64,000 nucleotides of DNA from Novosphingobium album (ex Liu et al. 2023) (GTDB taxonomy: Bacteria; Pseudomonadota; Alphaproteobacteria; Sphingomonadales; Sphingomonadaceae), in assembly GCF_029076845.1 (NCBI RefSeq), contig NZ_JARESE010000070.1, positions 62,001 to 126,000 of the forward strand. Reading direction: 5' to 3'. This document shows positions 1-7,726 of the stretch, piece by piece. Made by a program: the position numbers and the translations under genes. Below the pieces are notes generated by a model that worked only from the letters and a program-made list of their open reading frames with translations, searched no databases and had not been told where the DNA came from. Numbering within the stretch: position 1 is the stretch's first letter; the number at the start of each line of letters is the position of its first letter.

Positions 1-42
1 GCTCCCGGATCGGGCGACCATGCGAAAAAACGGGAGAGAGAG

Positions 43-1092
43 ATGGACAAGCTGCGCGTCATCCAATGGACCACGGGCAAGGTCGGCAAGCTCACGCTGC
101 GCGCGATCCTTGACGATCCGCGCCTTGAGCTGGCCGGGGTCTACGCCTGGTCCGATGCCAAGCGCGGCACCGACGCGGGCGAGCTGTGCGGCCGCCCGGC
201 CACCGGCATCGCGGCGACCAACGATATCGACGCACTGATCGCGCTGGGCGCCGATGCCGTGCTCTATACCCCGTTCGAGGCCGATCTGGATCAGGCGATC
301 CGGCTGCTCGAAGCCGGGCTCGACGTGGTCAGCACCAACCTGTTCCTCAATGTCGGGGGCATTCATGGCGAGGTGAAGGAGCGGCTGGAAGCGGCCTGCC
401 AGCGCGGCGGCAGTTCGCTTTACATCACCGGCATCAATCCGGGCTGGATCAATTCGGTGACCGCCGCGCTCACCGCGATCTGCCGCGATGTCGAATCGGT
501 CTCGCTGACCGAATCGGCCGATTGCTCGGTCTACGAATCGGTGGAGACCTGGGGCTTCCTTGGCATGGGCGAACCGGGCGGCGCCACGCCCGAGCTGATG
601 GAGCGCGCGCGGGCCTGGCTGATCCTGTTCCGCGACGCGGTGGAACGCATCGGCGCGGCGCTGGGGCTGGACTTCGACGAGATCGAGTTCTTCTGCGAAT
701 ATGCGACCGCGGCCGAGAAGGTCGATCTCGGCTGGTTCTGCATGGAACAGGGCACCAACGCGGCGCTGCGCGGCGGCTGGAACGGCAAGGTGGGCGGCAA
801 GACCGCGGTCAACCTCACGGTGGTGTGGTACCTGACCAAGCAGCTGGCCGAAGGCTGGGCGATCGACGACGACCAGTATCACATCGTCATCACCGGCGAG
901 CCGAGCCTGGATACGCGGATGCGGATCACGCCGGCGGCGCACTGGAAGAACCACGATTGGGACACGATGACCGCGCTTCCCGCCGTCAGCGCCGTGCCGC
1001 AGATCAAGGCCGCGCGCGCCGGCGTGCTTGGCATCCTTGACGTGGGCCTGCCGCACGCGCCGATGGGTGACTGGATCTCGGCGCGTGGCTGA
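43..1092 (+). CDS. DapB-like NAD(P)-dependent dehydrogenase (amine dehydrogenase-like family)
   Basis: A 349-residue protein opening with a Rossmann-like stretch (RVIQWTTGKVGKLTLRAIL) followed by a nucleotide-contacting region (YAWSDAKRGTDAG). This arrangement is known from the dihydrodipicolinate-reductase-like family that includes 2,4-diaminopentanoate dehydrogenase. It is too long and too divergent to be a biosynthetic DapB, so a substrate-specific oxidoreductase in a catabolic route is more likely; the substrate cannot be read from sequence. The ATG is preceded by a purine-rich GGGAGAGAGAG. The stop overlaps or abuts a SnoaL-like gene, suggesting co-transcription and perhaps a shared pathway. 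Anything upstream lies outside the window. Confidence 0.7.
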   Translation: MDKLRVIQWTTGKVGKLTLRAILDDPRLELAGVYAWSDAKRGTDAGELCGRPATGIAATNDIDALIALGADAVLYTPFEADLDQAIRLLEAGLDVVSTNLFLNVGGIHGEVKERLEAACQRGGSSLYITGINPGWINSVTAALTAICRDVESVSLTESADCSVYESVETWGFLGMGEPGGATPELMERARAWLILFRDAVERIGAALGLDFDEIEFFCEYATAAEKVDLGWFCMEQGTNAALRGGWNGKVGGKTAVNLTVVWYLTKQLAEGWAIDDDQYHIVITGEPSLDTRMRITPAAHWKNHDWDTMTALPAVSAVPQIKAARAGVLGILDVGLPHAPMGDWISARG

Positions 1093-1105
1093 AGGCAGCC
1101 CCGCG

Positions 1106-1513
1106 ATGGACCACGCGGCGATGAAGCAGGCCGCGCGCGATTTCCTGGTCGCCATCGGCCGCCGCGACACCGCGCGGATCGACGCGCTGCTGCACCCGGA
1201 AGCGACCTACTGGGTCCTCGGCAAGCCGCACCTGTTCTCGTGGGCGGGCGAGCGCGACCGTGCCACGTTCATGCAATGGGCGGCCACGCCGACGATCTTC
1301 GTCGATGGCGGCGCGAAAGTGACGTTCGGCGAAGCGACCGCCGAGGGCGACCGGGTCGCGCTCGAATCGACCAATATCGGCGTCACGCCCGACGGGCGGA
1401 CCTATACCAACGCCTATCATCACCTGTTCACCTTCCGCGACGGGAAGATCCTGAAAGTGAAGGAATACCTCGATACCCAATCGGCGGCGGAGTTCTTCTC
1501 GCGGCCCGGCTGA
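1106..1513 (+). CDS. SnoaL-like (NTF2-fold) small protein
   Basis: A 135-residue protein of the NTF2/SnoaL-like fold. It opens with a helix (MKQAARDFLVAIGRRDTARI), has the typical LLHPEATYW strand, and ends with the TYTNAYHHLFTFRDGKILKVKEYLD pattern, in which the last strands carry HHLF and the K-EY-D signature of this family. Family members are small isomerases, hydratases, cyclases or ligand-binding proteins. ATG at 1106 is chosen; an in-frame GTG at 1085, overlapping the previous stop, is possible. It lies 13 bp after the DapB-like gene, so the two are probably one transcript. It converges with the NadR-like gene, whose stop begins at the next base. No substrate can be assigned. Confidence 0.7.
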   Translation: MDHAAMKQAARDFLVAIGRRDTARIDALLHPEATYWVLGKPHLFSWAGERDRATFMQWAATPTIFVDGGAKVTFGEATAEGDRVALESTNIGVTPDGRTYTNAYHHLFTFRDGKILKVKEYLDTQSAAEFFSRPG

Positions 1514-2029
1514 TCAGCCCGCGTCGAGCAGGGCGGCGATCGCGGCCCGGGCCTGCGCCGCGCGCTCGTCCCAGCCGCCGGCGATGCGGGTGAACGGCAC
1601 GCCGGCGCGCACCAGCATGGCCTCGGCGATCGTGGCGAAGCGGGCACGCTCGGCATCGGTGCCGAAAAAACGGGTGCCGTCTTCCACCCAGGGCACGTCG
1701 GGCGAGAACAGCAGGTAAAGGTCGGCCTTGGGGTAGGACAGCAGCACCTCGGGCACCGCGCCGAACAGCATCTGCGCCCAGGCCGCGGTCATGAGCTGAT
1801 CGGTATCGAGCAGCAGCACCGGGGGTGACAGCGCTTCGGCGGCGCGATTGGCCGCATCCTGCCCCTCGGCAATGGCGAGCAGGTCCGCCATGGTGAGGTC
1901 GGTGCCGTGCTCCTCGCAATATTGCCGGCCATATTCGGGTATCCAGGGCCAGCCGCATTGCGCCTGGAGTTGCGCCGCCAGCACCGACTTGCCGGTGCTT
2001 TCCGCCCCGTGGAGGCAGACCCGGATCAC
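1514..2029 (-). CDS. NadR-like ATPase / probable ribosylnicotinamide kinase
   Basis: A 171-residue P-loop protein with a Walker A motif near its N-terminus (GAESTGKS) and the IPEYGRQYCEE segment seen in the kinase domain of NadR. It also has an LLLDTDQLMTAAWAQMLFG stretch and a basic, aromatic lid region. The family phosphorylates nicotinamide riboside to NMN, trapping it after import. The start is a GTG at 2029 that overlaps the stop of pnuC as GTGA, which implies translational coupling. Only the kinase part of NadR is present: there is no N-terminal adenylyltransferase or helix-turn-helix domain. It is the last gene of a four-gene minus-strand operon with the transporter PnuC. Confidence 0.75.
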   Translation of the reverse strand: MIRVCLHGAESTGKSVLAAQLQAQCGWPWIPEYGRQYCEEHGTDLTMADLLAIAEGQDAANRAAEALSPPVLLLDTDQLMTAAWAQMLFGAVPEVLLSYPKADLYLLFSPDVPWVEDGTRFFGTDAERARFATIAEAMLVRAGVPFTRIAGGWDERAAQARAAIAALLDAG

Positions 2030-2637
2030 GCCCCGATCGGCTCCGGTTCCTTGTCGGCGGCGTGGACCCATTCGCGCAGGCCGATCAGCGACATCACCAG
2101 CATCCCGCCATAGAGCCCGGCCGTGGGATAGAGCCCGCGATTGATGTAAAGCCCGATCGCGGCCACGTCGATCAGCACCCACAGCACCCAGTTCTCCACC
2201 CGGCGGAACGCGAGCAGGAGCTGCGCGGCGACACTCGCCCCGGCGATCGCCGAATCGGCATAAGGCATGGTCGCATCGGTGAAACGGTGCATCACCCAGC
2301 CCAGGTTGACGCTGATCGCCGCCGTCACCACGATCCAGACCGCGCGGCTGAAATTGTCGAGCCAGCGCACCGGCACCCGGCTGTCTTCTCCGTCGACCTT
2401 CACCCACAGCCACCAGCCGTAGATCTGCGCGAGGACGAAGAACACCTGCAGCCCGGCCTCGGCGTAGAGCCGCTCCTTCCAGAACACGAAGATGTAGAGC
2501 CCGACCATGACGATGCCGAACGGATAGTTGTAGACGCTGCGCCAGATCAGCAGCGCGATATTGATTACGCCGAAGCCGGCGGCGGTCCATTCCAGGATCG
2601 CCATCTGCTCCTCGAACGTCATCGCCGCGAAGTTCAT
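2026..2637 (-). CDS. pnuC: Nicotinamide riboside transporter PnuC
   Basis: A 203-residue membrane protein with several hydrophobic helices and the PnuC hallmarks: an aromatic YNYPFGIV stretch after the first helix, IYGWWLWVK in the middle, a WVLWVLIDVAAIGLYINRGLYP helix (split here as WVLWVLIDVAAI and GLYINRGLYP), and a charged C-terminal tail. PnuC imports unphosphorylated nicotinamide riboside by facilitated diffusion, and uptake is driven by intracellular phosphorylation. That matches the NadR-like kinase directly downstream. The ATG at 2637 overlaps the stop of the upstream ArsC-like gene as ATGA. No NAD-responsive riboswitch was recognised upstream; the transcript appears to start at the gene beginning at 3289. 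Confidence 0.85.
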   Translation of the reverse strand: MNFAAMTFEEQMAILEWTAAGFGVINIALLIWRSVYNYPFGIVMVGLYIFVFWKERLYAEAGLQVFFVLAQIYGWWLWVKVDGEDSRVPVRWLDNFSRAVWIVVTAAISVNLGWVMHRFTDATMPYADSAIAGASVAAQLLLAFRRVENWVLWVLIDVAAIGLYINRGLYPTAGLYGGMLVMSLIGLREWVHAADKEPEPIGA

Positions 2638-2981
2638 GACAGCGCCGTCTCCCACTCGGCTTCCTTGAAGCCCACCAGCAGCCCGCCCGGATATTCGACC
2701 ACCGGCCGCTTGATGCACGAAGGGTTCGCCGCCATCACCGCGACCGCCTTGTCGGCATCGAGCCCCTGCTTGTCGGCATCGGGCAGCTTGCGGAACGTGG
2801 TGCCGGCGCGGTTCAGCACCTTTCCCCAGCCCGCCACATCGACCCAGCCGGCGATCCGCGCGGGATCGGCGCCCTGTTTCTTGTAATCATGGAATGCGTA
2901 AGCCACGCCCCTGGCATCCAGCCACTTGCGCGCCTTCTTCACGGTATCGCAGTTGGGAATTCCATAGACGGTCACGCTCAC
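2634..2981 (-). CDS. ArsC/Spx-family protein
   Basis: A 115-residue thioredoxin-fold protein of the ArsC/YffB/Spx type. It starts VTVYGIPNCDTVKKARKWL, with one Cys in the position of the ArsC nucleophile, then a D-YKKQG loop, a GW-KVLNRAGTTFRKLP segment, and a C-terminal NPSCIKRPVVEY motif that matches the family's cis-proline region. This resembles YffB-like proteins more than a dedicated arsenate reductase, and there are no ars genes nearby. The start is GTG at 2981, overlapping the previous stop by 4 bp (GTGA). It is the second gene of the overlapping operon ending in pnuC and the NadR-like kinase. Its biochemical role here is unknown. Confidence 0.75.
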   Translation of the reverse strand: MSVTVYGIPNCDTVKKARKWLDARGVAYAFHDYKKQGADPARIAGWVDVAGWGKVLNRAGTTFRKLPDADKQGLDADKAVAVMAANPSCIKRPVVEYPGGLLVGFKEAEWETALS

Positions 2982-3289
2982 GGGGCGGGCCTTTCGAAGC
3001 GGTGGATACGCGGGTTGTCGCAGGCGAACAGGGTATAGTCCTGATAGTATCCGGCCCGCCCCTTGCCCTGCACCGGAGCGTGCTCGGCATGGCGGCCCCA
3101 GGCCCGGGCCGAGGCTTCGTCCGCCCATTCGGAGATCGCCACGACTTCGCCGTCCTCGGCGGTGTAGCTCTTGAACGCCAGATAGCCCGGCTGCGCGCTG
3201 GCCAGCGCGGCCATCCGCGCCGCATCGGCGGCATAGGCGGCGGCATCGAGATCGGCGCGCTTGCGATTGCGGAAGACGACAAGGAACAT
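2978..3289 (-). CDS. ABM-like dimeric alpha/beta-barrel protein (antibiotic biosynthesis monooxygenase family)
   Basis: A 103-residue protein with the compact alpha/beta layout of antibiotic-biosynthesis-monooxygenase-like proteins. It begins MFLVVFRNRK, then has PGYLAFKSYTAEDGEVVAIS followed by EWADEASARAWGRHAEH, in which the strand-then-helix EW-DEAS-AW-H pattern is typical. Proteins of this fold act as small dimers, often as cofactor-free oxygenases or heme/quinone-related enzymes; many are uncharacterised. It is the first gene of the minus-strand operon and faces aroC across about 130 bp, so the shared spacer 3290-3422 probably holds both promoters. Confidence 0.65.
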   Translation of the reverse strand: MFLVVFRNRKRADLDAAAYAADAARMAALASAQPGYLAFKSYTAEDGEVVAISEWADEASARAWGRHAEHAPVQGKGRAGYYQDYTLFACDNPRIHRFERPAP

Positions 3290-3422
3290 CGGGGAGGGAC
3301 ATAACCGAAGTTCTCCCGCCTGCGAAGATATCCCTGTCGCCCAGGCGCGTCAGCCGGCGCGCGCGCCTTCACGCCCTCTCACGCTGGACAAACCGGGCCG
3401 GGCGCGACAAAGCGCTGCGGTC

Positions 3423-4490
3423 ATGAGCGTGAACACTTTCGGCCGGCTGCTGCGTTTCACCACCTGGGGCGAAAGCCACGGGCCGGCGCTGGGCGCCGTG
3501 GTCGACGGGTGCCCGCCGGGGCTCACCATCTCCGAAGACGCGATCCAGCCCTTCCTCGACGCGCGCCGCCCCGGCCAGTCGAAATTCACCACCCAGCGGC
3601 AGGAGCCGGACCGGGTCCGCATCCTCTCGGGCGTGTTCGAGGGGCGGACCACCGGCACCCCGATCAGCCTGATGATCGAGAATGTCGACCAGCGATCGAA
3701 GGACTATTCCGAAGTCGCCAAGGCCTATCGCCCCGGCCATGCCGATTATGCCTATGACGCGAAATACGGCTTTCGCGACTATCGCGGCGGCGGGCGCAGC
3801 TCGGCGCGCGAGACGGCGGCGCGCGTGGCGGCGGGCGGCGTGGCGCGGCTGGTGATCCCCGAAGTGTCGATCCTGGCCTATGTCAGCGAGATCGGCGGCG
3901 ATGCGATCGACCGCGCGAACTTCGATCCCGCCGAGATCACCCGCAACCCGTTCTTCTGCCCCGATGCCAAGGCGGCCGAGCGCTGGGCCCTGCTGGTGGA
4001 CGATGTGCGCAAGGCCGGCTCCTCGATCGGCGCGGTGGTGGAATGCGTCGCCACCGGCGTGCCCGTCGGCTGGGGCGCGCCGCTCTACGGCAAGCTGGAT
4101 GCGGACCTTGCCGCCGCGATGATGGGGATCAACGCGGTCAAGGGCGTCGAGATCGGCGACGGCTTCGCCGCCGCGCGCCTGACCGGCGAACAGAACGCCG
4201 ATCCGATGCGCCCCGGCACAAGCGGCCCGGATTTCCTCGCCAACCACGCCGGCGGTATCGCCGGGGGAATAGCGACCGGACAGCCGGTGGTGGTGCGCGC
4301 GGCGTTCAAGCCGACTTCGTCGATCCTCACGCCGCAGCCCACCGTGACTCGCGAGGGCGAGGCGACCGAACTGTTCACCAAGGGCCGCCACGACCCCTGC
4401 GTCGGCATTCGCGGCGTGCCGGTGGTCGAGGCGATGATGGCGCTGGTGCTGGCCGACCACAAGCTGCTCCACCGGGGGCAGTGCGGGTAA
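3423..4490 (+). CDS. aroC: Chorismate synthase
   Basis: A 355-residue enzyme for the last shikimate-pathway step, EPSP to chorismate, which needs reduced FMN. Family landmarks are plain: FTTWGESHGPALGAVVDGCPPG at the start (shown in parts: TTWGESHG and GAVVDGCPPG), RRPGQS, RIL-GVFEG-TTGTPI, the GFRDYRGGGRSSARETAARVAAG region (key part YRGGGRSSARET), a GEQNADPMRPG segment and a C-terminal GRHDPCVGIRGVPVVEAM block. Length fits bifunctional-free bacterial AroC. ATG at 3423 starts directly at the conserved MSVNTFG. It is transcribed alone, away from the pnuC operon, and is followed by a hairpin repeat. Confidence 0.97.
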   Translation: MSVNTFGRLLRFTTWGESHGPALGAVVDGCPPGLTISEDAIQPFLDARRPGQSKFTTQRQEPDRVRILSGVFEGRTTGTPISLMIENVDQRSKDYSEVAKAYRPGHADYAYDAKYGFRDYRGGGRSSARETAARVAAGGVARLVIPEVSILAYVSEIGGDAIDRANFDPAEITRNPFFCPDAKAAERWALLVDDVRKAGSSIGAVVECVATGVPVGWGAPLYGKLDADLAAAMMGINAVKGVEIGDGFAAARLTGEQNADPMRPGTSGPDFLANHAGGIAGGIATGQPVVVRAAFKPTSSILTPQPTVTREGEATELFTKGRHDPCVGIRGVPVVEAMMALVLADHKLLHRGQCG

Positions 4491-4496
4491 CGATAG

Positions 4497-4530
4497 CCCT
4501 CTCCCTTCAGGGGAGAGGATTGGGAGAGGG
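4497..4530. repeat. Hairpin after aroC (CCCTCTCCC/GGGAGAGGG), possible terminator
   Basis: Perfect 9-bp arms CCCTCTCCC (4497-4505) and GGGAGAGGG (4522-4530), with a smaller CTCCC-ttca-GGGGAG stem nested in the first half. It starts 6 bp after the aroC stop, so it could end or stabilise that transcript, but no T-run follows. The pyrimidine/purine arms resemble the hairpin repeats at 15521 and 51659 and the ends of the DUF559 cassette, so it may be a dispersed repeat rather than a dedicated terminator. Confidence 0.55.
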
Positions 4531-4835
4531 CCGCGTGCGCACGCTCCCCTCTCAACTCCGGCCAGCCCCTGCTGCGCAGGAGCAAGCTTGCGTATCTCCC
4601 CCCTGACGGCGAGCGAGCGGGCGGATACCCTGCTCGCCTTTTCCATTTCCAGGCACCCTATGCGCAGCAGACCGCATACTTGCGCCGCGATCGCGACTTA
4701 TCGCCTCAAGCACTCACTCCACCGCCCACTGATCGCCTCACCCGATCAACGCAATCGGACCTTTGGTCTACAAACCGACGCACTCTCGCCCTATCTGGTG
4801 CCTGTCATTTCCAACCAGAGAGGGAGACACGTTTC
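4531..4835. promoter_or_regulatory. Non-coding spacer carrying the ahpC promoter
   Basis: About 300 bp with no convincing gene. It must contain the ahpC promoter and 5' UTR. A purine-rich ribosome-binding stretch (AGAGAGGGAGAC) lies just before the ahpC ATG. The base composition is less GC-rich here than in the flanking genes, as expected for a promoter. I looked for an OxyR-type ATAG-N7-CTAT array and did not find a convincing one, so peroxide regulation is assumed only from the gene identity. Confidence 0.4.
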
Positions 4836-5402
4836 ATGGGTATCGTTGGCAGCACCATCAAGCCGTTCAAGAACACGGCATTCCAGGCCGGCAAGGATTT
4901 CTTCGACGTCACCGAAGCGGATATCGCCGGCAAGTGGGCGGTCTTCTTCTTCTACCCGGCCGACTTCACTTTCGTCTGCCCGACCGAGCTCGAAGACCTT
5001 GGCGAGCAGTACGAGACGCTGCAGGGCCTCGGCGTCGAAGTCTACGGCGTGTCGACCGACACGCACTTCAGCCACAAGGCCTGGCACGACACTTCGGAAA
5101 AGATCAGCAAGATCAAGTACGCCTTCCTGGGCGACCAGAACCACACCCTGACCAACAACTTCGGCGTGCTGCGCGAAGGGGTGGGCCTGGCTGATCGCGC
5201 CACCTTCGTGGTCGATCCCGATGGCGTGATCCAGCTCGTGGAAATCACGCCTGAGGGCGTGGGCCGCAATGCCACCGAACTCGTCCGCAAGATCAAGGCC
5301 GCCAAGTACTGGCGCGAGCACCCCGGCCAGGTCTGCCCGGCCAAGTGGGAAGAAGGCGGCGAAACTCTCGCGCCCTCGCTCGACCTCGTGGGCAAGCTCT
5401 GA
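4836..5402 (+). CDS. ahpC: Alkyl hydroperoxide reductase, peroxiredoxin subunit AhpC
   Basis: A 188-residue typical 2-Cys peroxiredoxin. The peroxidatic cysteine is Cys48 in DFTFVCPTELEDL, and the resolving cysteine is Cys167 in GQVCPAKW. It reduces H2O2, organic peroxides and peroxynitrite in the cytosol and is re-reduced by AhpF, encoded next. Length and both motifs match AhpC closely. ATG 4836 begins at the conserved MGIVGSTIKPFKN. The 203-bp gap to ahpF contains a strong hairpin, so the two genes may be made in unequal amounts. OxyR control is usual in the family but no site was recognised. Confidence 0.97.
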   Translation: MGIVGSTIKPFKNTAFQAGKDFFDVTEADIAGKWAVFFFYPADFTFVCPTELEDLGEQYETLQGLGVEVYGVSTDTHFSHKAWHDTSEKISKIKYAFLGDQNHTLTNNFGVLREGVGLADRATFVVDPDGVIQLVEITPEGVGRNATELVRKIKAAKYWREHPGQVCPAKWEEGGETLAPSLDLVGKL

Positions 5403-5422
5403 TCCATCGCCCCCTGCACGCG

Positions 5423-5461
5423 TTTCCCGGCCTGGCGATATCGCCCGAAAGCGCCGGGAAA
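5423..5461 (+). promoter_or_regulatory. Stem-loop between ahpC and ahpF
   Basis: Perfect 9-bp arms TTTCCCGGC (5423-5431) and GCCGGGAAA (5453-5461) enclose a second palindrome, GGCGATATCGCC. It lies 20 bp after the ahpC stop. There is no T-run, so it looks more like an RNA-stabilising or partial-attenuation element that would allow more AhpC than AhpF. This role is inferred. Confidence 0.5.
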
Positions 5462-5605
5462 TGCGGCAGATCAAGGAAATGGGGCCACAGGTCTGATTGA
5501 CATGATCGGACCTGGATGTGCTCCAGGATCGAAGAACGGCGGCCCGGGTATCCATCCCCCACCCTGGGCCGCCACTTCCTCTCCACCCTTCCAGGAGAAA
5601 TTCCG

Positions 5606-7195
5606 ATGCTCGACGCCAACCTGAAGCAACAGCTCACCCAGTATCTCGGCATGTTGCGCGAGCCGATCGAGCTTGTCGCCTCGCTTGGCGACGATGCCAA
5701 ATCGGCCGAGACGCGCGACCTGCTCACCCAGATCGACGCGCTCAGCGACAAGGTTTCCGCCCGGTTTGACGGCGATGACGCGCGCCGCCCCAGCTTCCTC
5801 ATCCGCCGCGCCGCGGAGCCCGACGTGCAGGTCCGCTTCGCTGGCGTGCCGATGGGGCATGAGTTCACCTCGCTGGTGCTGGCGCTGCTCTGGGCCGGTG
5901 GGCATCCCCCCAAGGTTTCCGACGAAGTGCTACAGCAGATCCGCGATCTGGACGGCGATTTCAACTTCGAGATGTACTTCTCGCTGTCCTGCCACAACTG
6001 CCCCGACGTGGTGCAGGCGCTCACGCTGCTCGCGCTGTTCAACCCGCGCGTGAAGGCCACGCTGATCGAAGGCGGCGCGTTCAAGGACGAAGTCGAAAGC
6101 CGCAACGTGCTGGCGGTCCCGGCGGTGTTCCTCAACGGAGAGTTCTTCGTTAGCGGCAAGACCAGCATCGAGGAACTGCTCGCCAAGCTCGACACCAATG
6201 CCGAGACGCGCGCGGCCGAGCAGATCGCCGGCAAGGAGCCGTTCGAGGTGCTCGTCATCGGCGGCGGCCCGGCCGGCGCCTCGGCGGCGATCTACACTGC
6301 GCGCAAGGGCTTTCGCACCGGCGTCGCGGCCGAGCGGTTCGGCGGCCAGGTGCTCGATACCATGGGGATCGAGAACTTCATCTCGGTGCCCTACACCGAA
6401 GGCCCCAAGCTCGCCGCCGCGCTGGAAGCGCACGTCCATGAATACGCCATCGACGTGATGAACCTGCAGAAAGCGGAAAAGCTGATCCCGGCCAGGCAGG
6501 CGGGCGGCTATCACGAAGTGGTCTTCGCCAATGGCGCGTCGCTCAAGACGCGCGCGCTCATCATCTCGACCGGCGCGCGCTGGCGTAACCTGGGCGTGCC
6601 GGGCGAGTTCGAATACCGCAATCGCGGCGTGGCCTATTGCCCGCACTGCGACGGCCCGCTGTTCAAGGGCAAGCGCGTGGCGGTGATCGGCGGCGGCAAC
6701 TCGGGCGTCGAGGCGGCGATCGATCTGGCCAACATCGTCGGCCACGTTACGCTGATCGAGTTCGACAGCAAGCTGCGCGCCGATCAGGTGTTGCAGGACA
6801 AGCTGCGCTCGATGCCGAACGTGGACGTGATCGTCTCGGCCCAGACCACCGAAGTGACCGGCGATGGCGAGCGGGTGAACGGCCTCAATTACAAGGATCG
6901 TGAGAGCGGCGCGGAACAGCGGGTCGAGCTGGAAGGCGTGTTCGTCCAGATCGGCCTGGTGCCCAACACCGAATGGCTCAAGGACTCCGGCCTGGAACTC
7001 ACCCGCTTCGGCGAGATCGTGATCGACACCCATGCCGCGACCAACCTGCCCGGCGTGTTCGCGGCGGGCGACGCGACCACGGTACCGTTCAAGCAGATCA
7101 TCATCGCCATGGGCGAAGGCTCGAAAGCGGCGCTCTCCGCCTTCGACTACCTGATCCGCAACGAGGCGGTGGAAGACATCGCGCAAGCGGCCTGA
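5606..7195 (+). CDS. ahpF: Alkyl hydroperoxide reductase subunit F
   Basis: A 529-residue flavoprotein disulfide reductase that passes electrons from NADH to AhpC. The N-terminal tandem thioredoxin-fold domain carries the CHNC redox centre (SLSCHNCPDVVQ, about residues 130-135). An FAD-binding GGGPAGASAAIYTARKG follows near residue 220, then the TrxR-like CPHC centre (AYCPHCDGP), an NAD-binding GGGNSGVEAAIDLA, and the C-terminal FAD motif (GVFAAGDATT). Length matches AhpF. ATG 5606 follows CCAGGAGAAATTCCG, a good ribosome-binding site. It is expressed with ahpC and ends in a strong terminator. Confidence 0.97.
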   Translation: MLDANLKQQLTQYLGMLREPIELVASLGDDAKSAETRDLLTQIDALSDKVSARFDGDDARRPSFLIRRAAEPDVQVRFAGVPMGHEFTSLVLALLWAGGHPPKVSDEVLQQIRDLDGDFNFEMYFSLSCHNCPDVVQALTLLALFNPRVKATLIEGGAFKDEVESRNVLAVPAVFLNGEFFVSGKTSIEELLAKLDTNAETRAAEQIAGKEPFEVLVIGGGPAGASAAIYTARKGFRTGVAAERFGGQVLDTMGIENFISVPYTEGPKLAAALEAHVHEYAIDVMNLQKAEKLIPARQAGGYHEVVFANGASLKTRALIISTGARWRNLGVPGEFEYRNRGVAYCPHCDGPLFKGKRVAVIGGGNSGVEAAIDLANIVGHVTLIEFDSKLRADQVLQDKLRSMPNVDVIVSAQTTEVTGDGERVNGLNYKDRESGAEQRVELEGVFVQIGLVPNTEWLKDSGLELTRFGEIVIDTHAATNLPGVFAAGDATTVPFKQIIIAMGEGSKAALSAFDYLIRNEAVEDIAQAA

Positions 7196-7219
7196 GGACA
7201 TCGCGCCGACAGGAAACCG

Positions 7220-7255
7220 GGCCGGGAGCGGAAACGACCGCTCCCGGCCTTTTTT
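7220..7255 (+). terminator. Rho-independent terminator of ahpCF
   Basis: A perfect 12-bp stem, GGCCGGGAGCGG with CCGCTCCCGGCC, has a 6-nt AAACGA loop and is followed immediately by TTTTTT. It lies 25 bp after the ahpF stop and is the clearest intrinsic terminator in the window. Confidence 0.93.
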
Positions 7256-7365
7256 GTCGCTCCTCCCGCCCGGAATCGCGGTTTGCGGCGCTTCGGGACC
7301 GAAATTGCGCAAGGCTTTGGCATTCCCATCTTGCGATGCAGCATCCGGGCCGCCATTATGCTGCA

Positions 7366-7695
7366 ATGCAAAAGACCACTCAGCCCGCTCCGTCGTTCGA
7401 ACGAAAGTTCACCGAAGCCATCGCCCTCAGGCGCCTGATCGTTGCTGTGTACAACGGCAGCGAAATGCTCCTGGCGCCGCACCAGCTCTTCACCCGCCAT
7501 GGCGACCTCTATGTCAGCGCCTTGAATATGAAGAAAACCTGGCGCAGCGAGGATGAGCGGCGGCTGGGCTATTTCAAGGTCGAAGGGCTATCGAACGTGG
7601 CCCTTACCGACGAGACGTTCGACCCGCTGCCGGTGGACGACGCCAGCCTGCCGCGCGAAGGCGACAAGCCGCTTTTCTCGGTCCTGCCGGCATAA
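7366..7695 (+). CDS. Small WYL-domain-like protein
   Basis: A 109-residue protein resembling an isolated WYL domain: an AIALRRLIVAVYNGSEMLLAPH stretch (key parts EAIALRRLIVAVYNG and LLAPHQLFTRHGDLYVSA), then RRLGYFKVEGLSNVALTDE, which matches the family pattern of a basic strand, a PH-LY---G-YL-A strand pair and a final F---RI--L strand. WYL domains bind ligands or nucleic acid, usually attached to an HTH. Here there is no HTH and nothing else in the protein. ATG 7366 is preferred over an in-frame ATG at 7336. It stands alone after the ahpF terminator and converges with the Smr gene. WYL membership is a motif-level judgement. Confidence 0.6.
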   Translation: MQKTTQPAPSFERKFTEAIALRRLIVAVYNGSEMLLAPHQLFTRHGDLYVSALNMKKTWRSEDERRLGYFKVEGLSNVALTDETFDPLPVDDASLPREGDKPLFSVLPA

Positions 7696-7726
7696 TTTCG
7701 CGAATCGGCGGCGGTGCCCGGCACGG

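Noticed and set aside
2634..2981. Arsenate reductase of an arsenic-resistance operon
   Set aside because: The neighbours are pnuC and a NadR-type kinase, not ars genes, and the motif context is YffB/Spx-like.
3369..4646. Long open frame antisense to aroC
   Set aside because: No recognisable motif; aroC on the plus strand is certain.
4531..4835. OxyR binding site upstream of ahpC
   Set aside because: No ATAG-N7-CTAT-like array was found; regulation by OxyR would only be assumed from the gene name.
5930..7366. Long open frame antisense to ahpF
   Set aside because: Composition is that of a mirrored GC-rich gene; ahpF is unambiguous on the other strand.
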